Shown here: piece after piece, positions 58,501 through 64,000 of the stretch | How positions within the stretch are numbered: position 1 is the first letter of the stretch | How the letters are laid out: the number at the start of each line of letters is the position of its first letter | Origin: Ustulina deusta | Taxonomy: Eukaryota > Ascomycota > Sordariomycetes > Xylariales > Xylariaceae | Direction of reading: 5' to 3' | Length of the DNA stretch: 64,000 nucleotides | Assembly (NCBI GenBank): GCA_023159155.1 | Contig: JAJNNX010000038.1 | Location: 248,001 to 312,000 of the forward strand | Program-made: the position numbers and the translations under genes | The notes under the pieces: generated by a model | The model's database searches: none | What the model was told of the DNA's origin: nothing | The model's input: the letters and a program-made list of their open reading frames with translations, nothing else

Positions 58501-59201
58501 AATGATAAACAGAGAATCTAGTGCTGTGCATTCCGTTATCTATATCGCCATCCGCGTCGGTGTGGTGGCTAATAATCCACACTCCTGTGAATCATATTCA
58601 TGTGTTGTGTAGATGGCTCGACCCCCCTCACTCGAGGTTCTTTCATTTTTCTTAATTTCCCACACGAGATGGCGGGCTTGCCCACCTCCCCCGACCATTT
58701 CGCCCTTGGCGGCGTCAGCTGGCCTTTCACCCCAGAGAGGGAGGAAAGAATATCGTTGATCGGATGGATCAACATCTCTGCACCCTGGTATGTCGAGAAT
58801 TGTAGATAAGGATATATCCTATTATTCTATGCTTCAAGATTACACAAATTCATTAGTATGCGCTTCAATTTTTTCCCGGAAGCAAAAATAAAAGGTAGCT
58901 TCTCTTGATTAAGGGTATGCTTGCGATTGGAATTGAATTGGTGATTTTGCTTACACCTTCTCCATCGTTTCAGTACCTGCCCGACTCCCGAAGTTTACCC
59001 ACTCTAAATTCTTATACCTGCAAGTAAGATATTTAGCCTAGGTAGACTATCTAGTACCTACCTGTAGGCGGGAACATTCACTCGTGGTCCTCGGGATGTA
59101 GTTGTATTTGTTAATATCACCATTGGAGGTGGTACTATAAATGTCCTCAGTAGTATCTGTCTATTGCTCAAGGAGTGAACACGACACAATTCCCCCAGCT
59201 G

Positions 59202-60280
59202 CTATGCTTGCTTGTCTGCTGCCCCGAAGGCGGCCTCATAATCCTCTAGTTTAAACTTCCCACGGACTTGATGCCCGGCTCCTTTCCCAATCTTCAAGGT
59301 GCCCCACCTCGACCATATTGACAATCCTCCTGATCTCCGCTCGAGTGTACATCCATTTCGCCTTCAGTTCCAAGCTATTTAATATCATGTGGAAATATGG
59401 TATGGAGATGTTGCTGTTCATTCCGCCCATGAGAGCGATCCGGCCTCGCTTCCGCAACGACAGAAGGGCGCTTTTGAAGTGACTGGGCTCACTGCGCACA
59501 CTGTGTGGCGTAAAGTCGACGAAAGCATCGGCCAGCTCAAATGCTTGGATGGCCTGAGCATCCTTTTCGGCATCGCCCGTGATTACCACGGTCTCGACGC
59601 GAGAGATACTTGACTGAAGCTCTGCCAGTGCCTTCTGGTTACGACCTAGTGCAATGACACGTGCGCCTAGAGCAGATGCGACTTTACCGCCGCACCACCA
59701 AACTGGCCGGTGGCAGGCCCAACGATGACGATCTCGCCTGCCTTGATGTCGACGTTGGATATAGCGCCATAGGCAACGCTAAGCCGTACTATCACGGTCA
59801 ATTCTTCGATATCATAGCCATGCTTTCCGACGAGGACCTCTTCATCCAAGGGGACGGCGTTCTCGAGCGGAACGACGGCGTGTGTCTGCCAACAGTCATC
59901 TCGCCATGTATCGCTAGCGAACGTTTTGGCCTTGTTCTCGCCAGAGTCCATCAGTCCCACTATGATCTCGACATTGGGATCATCTCTTGCGGTCGCGAAT
60001 GGGTCGACTGTTACGAGCTGGCCCTCCTTAATCGATACGGAATCCGAACCTATTGACACAACGCGGTCAACGGTGTTGCTCCCGTAGACACTCGGCACAG
60101 GAAACGAAAATCCAGGGACATCGTGTGTGACTAGATAACCATGGCCGGGACCAACACCCGTGGCGAGAATTTGGACTACTGCTGTGCCTGGTATGGCCTT
60201 GGGAATATCTCTCTCTGTAACCTCGATGTCGGCAGGTGATTTTTGAGGGATCGGACAACTAGAGCCTTTGCACCAGCCAT
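59202..60280 (-). pseudogene. MDR-family zinc-type dehydrogenase/quinone-oxidoreductase pseudogene
   Basis: The reading frame starts at ATG 60280 (MAGAKALVVRSLK), continues in another frame as ADIEVTERDIPKAIPGTAVV...GQFGGAAV, and then in a third as LGARVIALGRNQKALAEL...MVEVGHL. It returns in yet another as GKFKLEDYEAAFGAA before a TAG at 59204. Three one-base indels are needed: a short A-run (T5 at 60240-60244 on plus), near 59681-59684, and near 59291-59298. The GroES-like N-half and the Rossmann segment IVIVGPATGQFGGAA, which binds NAD(P), identify medium-chain dehydrogenases. The total length (about 355 aa if intact) suits the family. Either a recent pseudogene or three sequencing errors. 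Confidence 0.75.
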
Positions 60281-62140
60281 GATTATGAAATTTAGAATTT
60301 GGTATGCGCGCGTGTGTAACGGGACCAGGGGAAGGAAGGTCATGCCTGGGCTTCTGTTTTTTTTTAGCGATTTGTTGAGACGGTGGTATGATTAACTTGA
60401 TGATATTACACAAGCTACATGGACTTTGATCTGAACTTACCACTTCTATAGGCTCTTTCTAATCCCTCTACTATCTCCATCATAGCCAGCTATTGTTTGA
60501 CCGACGGAGGAGGTATTCTCTACGCCACCGAGTCCGCCATCGGGGATACACATTACTACTTTGGGTATCTCATCGGGGTTGAGCATCTATTTATCTCCCC
60601 ATTCTGTTTCCGCAACCAACCGTTGTGCTTAGTGCGGAGCTAACTGGCAATTCAAGCATTTCTTTTTCTTATCGTATCGGAATGAAGAACATTTCCGCCG
60701 AAATCTAAGCCATCACGTAGCGCCGGGCAGTACTGTGCCGGGCTTATATAGGAATTATATCCACTTTATCGTGGCGTGACATATTACCATCCGAAATGGC
60801 GCGAGGTCTCTATTCGCGATCAGGCGCTCCACGATTCCAAATGGAAATATCACGATCACGCAGTTGACGCGTCGAAGCTAAAACCTATTGCCACGTATTC
60901 TGTATATAACTGATATAAAAACGAGGCATGGTGCTTGTTCTCCTTGGAAACAAATTCGACATGGTGGCGTACTTCTCCGGGTTCCGTCTAGGAAGTTGTG
61001 GGAATATAGCCAAAGCGCTCAAGCGCTCAAATACTGGTCAGTGAGATCGGCTAGGTGGGTTGGGTATCGCAGGCCAAGTTTAGAGACTCACCGACCACGT
61101 AGGTCGATGCTGCAGCTTTATGAGATCAAATAAAACCACTGCGAGATATTTATAGGCAACTCGAAGCGAATATGACGGGACACGCTCTGTCGAGCTCGCG
61201 GTTTGACCGGATGAACTTAGCTGCATCTGCACGCAGTGAGAAACTCTGTGCTGACGAAAAGTGCCTTCTGCTGGCATAATTTCTGTCGAATCGGACTTTG
61301 CAGGTAGGTATTTTAGTTCGATTCAACGGGTACACATGATCTGCCTGGGAAATAAGCATCGGAGAAGACCCAGAAGAGCCCAGAGAAATATGTACCCACC
61401 CGGACTTACCAATACTGTACATGGCGTATTATACAGTACCTATATGTACACACCTTCGACATTGGCTGTCTCTAAGACAGTACTGTATGCTCGGTGGGTG
61501 TATGTATGTTAGGGGTATACGGTGTAGATCGGCATGCCTCTGCGCACTATGTACCTTGGGACACTGCCTGTAGGGAGTACACGGAAGTAGTACCGCAGTT
61601 TGTATGGGGAGCGAAGTACTAGTCACTTGGACGGTCGTCCCATCGAATGACGGGGGTCCAGGCACCCTCGGAGTTTGGCAAGGTTCTTTCCCTTCCACTG
61701 CATTGGATCTGGCTAGATCTGGCCCATTTTCTCCCTCATCGTTCGCGGATTTATCCCACGGACACACGCCACTTGTTTCCGACGACCACCGATGATTCCA
61801 CTACACCCTTGATGATTACATTACCTACATTACCAATTACACAAGCCAGCGTCGCGACGGACACACTCCGTCCATCCGTTTTCCCGGTCTCGTCTCAATT
61901 AGGCATTCTCTTAATTCCTCAAATCAATCAATTAGCCTCTGTCTCCCTTTCCCAAGCAGCCGGCTACCTGCTGGGTGGAGATCCCACCTGGCCTGGAAAT
62001 CGCGGCGTTGTATCGAGGCATCAGTGTTCGATCTGAGGGCGGCCCATTACACAGCCAGCTCGAGCCAGTTCCCTAGTACGATATTACTGTACAGATAGTC
62101 GATGCGCGTGTTACGCCATTAACCCCGAAGCTTCCGCGCT
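60281..62140. other. intergenic before the terminal transcription-factor gene
   Basis: No gene seen. Short direct and inverted ACAGTACTGTA-like motifs occur at 61410-61490. The right part is pyrimidine-rich leader sequence of the Zn(II)2Cys6 gene. Confidence 0.4.
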
Positions 62141-64000
62141 ATGGAGTCTGGACCACCGCCGCCGCCGCCGCCGGGTTATCAGACTACCGTATTTCGTGCC
62201 CAGCCAACCGAGGGTGCTCAACGAAAGATTCAGAAGCGCAACCGGCCTCCCGTGAGTTGTCTCTTGTGCAGAACTCGTAAGGTGAGTTGCTCTCGGCGCT
62301 TCAACACTCCTGAGTCACGCCGTAGCTGAATCTTCTCTCAGGTGAAATGCGACCGCCAACAGCCGTGTGAGCGATGCATCAAGAGCGGCGAGGCCAATTT
62401 CTGTGAATACGCCCCGCGTGCTGCTCGCAAGCCTCGAGGTTCTGAGCCGCGAACCCAGCCGGAAGTTCGCAGCAAACCTGAAGTTGTCTCGAGGCCGGTG
62501 CTTCAGACCCGCTTGCAGAAGCTCGAGGAGATGGTTAATGGACTTCTTACTAGTGCCGCATTTGCAGAGCAATCCTTGAGCACGCCATCTAGCTCAGATC
62601 CCCGGAATGAAGCTGACACTCGCTCCGATTTGAGCTCACCTCCAAGCTTGGGCGCGCCAGGTATTTCTATGCATGCTAGCACCCGGACTGGCGAAGGTAA
62701 CTACGTCGGAAATACACACTGGGCCTCCATTCTCGAGAGCATCCATGATATTCAGGGTATACTGGACTCTGAGTTTGACGTTCATCCTACTCCATCACCT
62801 CCACCCTCGACCCACAATTGGTCTGCGGATTGTCAGGACCTCATATTCGGCAGAGGCGAAATGTTAACACACGAGCAGGCTGTAGCGCGGCTACCACCAC
62901 AACACCAAACTGACCATCTTGTCTTGCTTTACTTCAGACACAGATTCACCGCCGCGCCCTATATTCATACAAACAAATTCCAAAAAGAGTATGACAGCTT
63001 CTGGAGGGCTCCAGCATCCGTCAGCCTCCTGTGGATCAGCTGCCTGGCCTCGATATTGTGGATTGCCACCTCGATTGCCCTAGAAAAGGGGGAGGCCGGC
63101 TTATCTGACGCCCCTCGGCCAGAGCAATTGTCCGCACTAGCGGTTGACTGCCTTGTATCTGGCGATTACTTATCCGCCAAGCCCTATTCGATCGAGGCGC
63201 TGCTGCTCCACGGCTACACTGAAATGAGAGAAAAACACCTGGTTGATTCCAGCCTTTGGGCTAAATTTGGGTTAACTGCCCGGCTTGCTCAACGCATGGG
63301 ATATCATCGTGACCCCAAATATCTCTCGAATGTGACACCGTTCGAGGGTGAGATTCGGCGCAGGGCGTGGTTCTTCATCGAGGTGTTTGACATCCTGTTT
63401 TCATTTCAACAAGGCGTGCCACCAATTATTCGAGATGACGAATGCGACACCGAGGCTCCAGCCAACCTCTACGACGCTGATTTTGACGAGAGCATGATGG
63501 TATTACCACCATCAAGGCCAGCGTCTGAGCCAACGTCAACCTTATATCTCAGTATAAAGTCTAAACTTTGTCGTATACTTCGTCGCATTCTCCGACTCAC
63601 ATTATCGCTTCACCCACCTGCATACGACGAGGTCCTCAAGCTCAACGATGAGCTTCATCAGTATCATAACCAAATACCACCAGCTTTACAGATAAAGCCT
63701 ATTCGCTCCTACAGTTTCACCGATCAGACCTATGACATTATGCATCGTCTAATGCTTGAAATGATGTTCCTGAAAAGTCTATGTTTCTTACATCGCCCAT
63801 ACCTTAATCGAGAAAAGGACAATCCACAGTGTGATTTATCTCGTAATATCTGTCGAGAAGCTGCACTGAGAATTTTGGATATTCATGCCGAATATGAGGA
63901 TGAGAGCAAACCTGGTGGCCGAATGTATGAGGATAAATACATGCTCTCTTCACTGACGGTACATGACTTCTTAATCGCATCCATGATAATATGCCTGGAT
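62141..64000 (+). CDS. Zn(II)2Cys6 / fungal_trans transcription factor (3' truncated by window)
   Basis: Exon 1 62141-62281 and exon 2 from 62342 are joined in phase 0 over a 60-bp intron (donor GTGAGT, acceptor CTCAG). The frame stays open to base 64000, giving the first 600 residues. A run of seven Pro (5-11) comes from a CCG repeat. The zinc cluster is Cys 40, 43, 50, 56, 59 and 68 (CX2CX6CX5CX2CX8C), with the intron inside it just after CRTRK, a position common in this family. A short coiled-coil linker (LQTRLQKLEEMVNGLL) follows. The middle-homology fungal_trans domain is shown by LLHGYTEMREKHLVDSSLW, GLTARLAQRMGYHRDP and EIRRRAWFFIEVFD. It is expected to be a nuclear DNA-binding regulator. 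Target genes are unknown; the nearest neighbour is the oxidoreductase pseudogene, in divergent orientation. Confidence 0.92.

Larger units (their letters stand above)
49658..59201. other. 9.5-kb gene-poor region
   Basis: No CDS could be supported on either strand. The longest ORFs (136 codons at 50412-50822 minus, 105 codons at 57062-57379 plus) lack family resemblance, splice support or a good frame continuation. The left 1.3 kb is the upstream region of the Zn(II)2Cys6 fusion gene. Dense microrepeats (51060-51250, 51590-51890, about 55800-56120) and homopolymers are listed separately. Confidence 0.4.

Noticed and set aside
58230..58502. 90-codon plus-strand ORF
   Set aside because: Starts with ATG but has no motif, no neighbours and no splice support; too weak to call.
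59667..59690. 21-bp GT-AG intron (GTAAAG...CTCTAG) as an explanation for the frame change in the MDR gene
   Set aside because: Far below the minimum fungal intron size, and it would remove residues that match the family when a one-base shift is allowed instead.
1..64000. CRISPR array, bacterial operon or integrated virus
   Set aside because: No regularly spaced repeats, no ribosome-binding-site pattern and no viral gene set; the window is ordinary eukaryotic nuclear DNA.

Overview
The window looks like nuclear DNA of a filamentous ascomycete (Pezizomycotina, probably a Sordariomycete). Genes carry short introns (most 51-80 bp) with GT(A/G)AG-type donors and CTAAC-like branch sites. There are Zn(II)2Cys6 proteins, a Pol III tRNA pair, an AT-saturated transposon relic that looks damaged by repeat-induced point mutation (RIP), and gene deserts full of TACCTAGGTA-type microrepeats. 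No prokaryotic operon structure is seen. Exon joins given below were worked out by hand from reading frame and splice signals.

Left part (1-12.1 kb): the 3' end of an unknown gene, a secreted alpha/beta-hydrolase (PAF-acetylhydrolase-like), and a 1.9-kb DNA transposon with about 38-bp terminal inverted repeats between two TTAA sites and an interior reduced to A/T. Then come a calpain-like protein whose catalytic Cys is Ser, an 83-bp tandem repeat, a closely spaced tRNA-Ala/tRNA-Leu pair with extra T-arm-like fragments, and a second degenerate cysteine-protease-like protein (Ulp1-like).

Middle part (13.9-49.7 kb): mainly housekeeping genes separated by 0.6-4 kb spacers. These are a very large low-complexity protein (about 1749 aa, three exons), an IFRD-family protein, a tail-anchored FHA protein (five exons), a previously hidden two-exon mini zinc-ribbon gene, the TOR-complex subunit LST8, a SCYL1/Cex1-type HEAT pseudokinase, a secreted berberine-bridge-type flavin oxidase, homoserine kinase, and a Zn(II)2Cys6 protein fused to a maltose-acetyltransferase-like left-handed beta-helix that lacks the usual catalytic His.

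Right part (49.7-64 kb): a gene-poor stretch of about 9.5 kb with homopolymer tracts and AGGTAGGTA microrepeats, an MDR-family oxidoreductase pseudogene with three single-base frameshifts, and the 5' part of a Zn(II)2Cys6/fungal_trans transcription factor running off the window.

The genes do not form one pathway or an obvious biosynthetic cluster. The most unusual theme is repeated loss of catalytic residues in enzyme folds that otherwise look intact: calpain, Ulp1-like, kinase and acetyltransferase.
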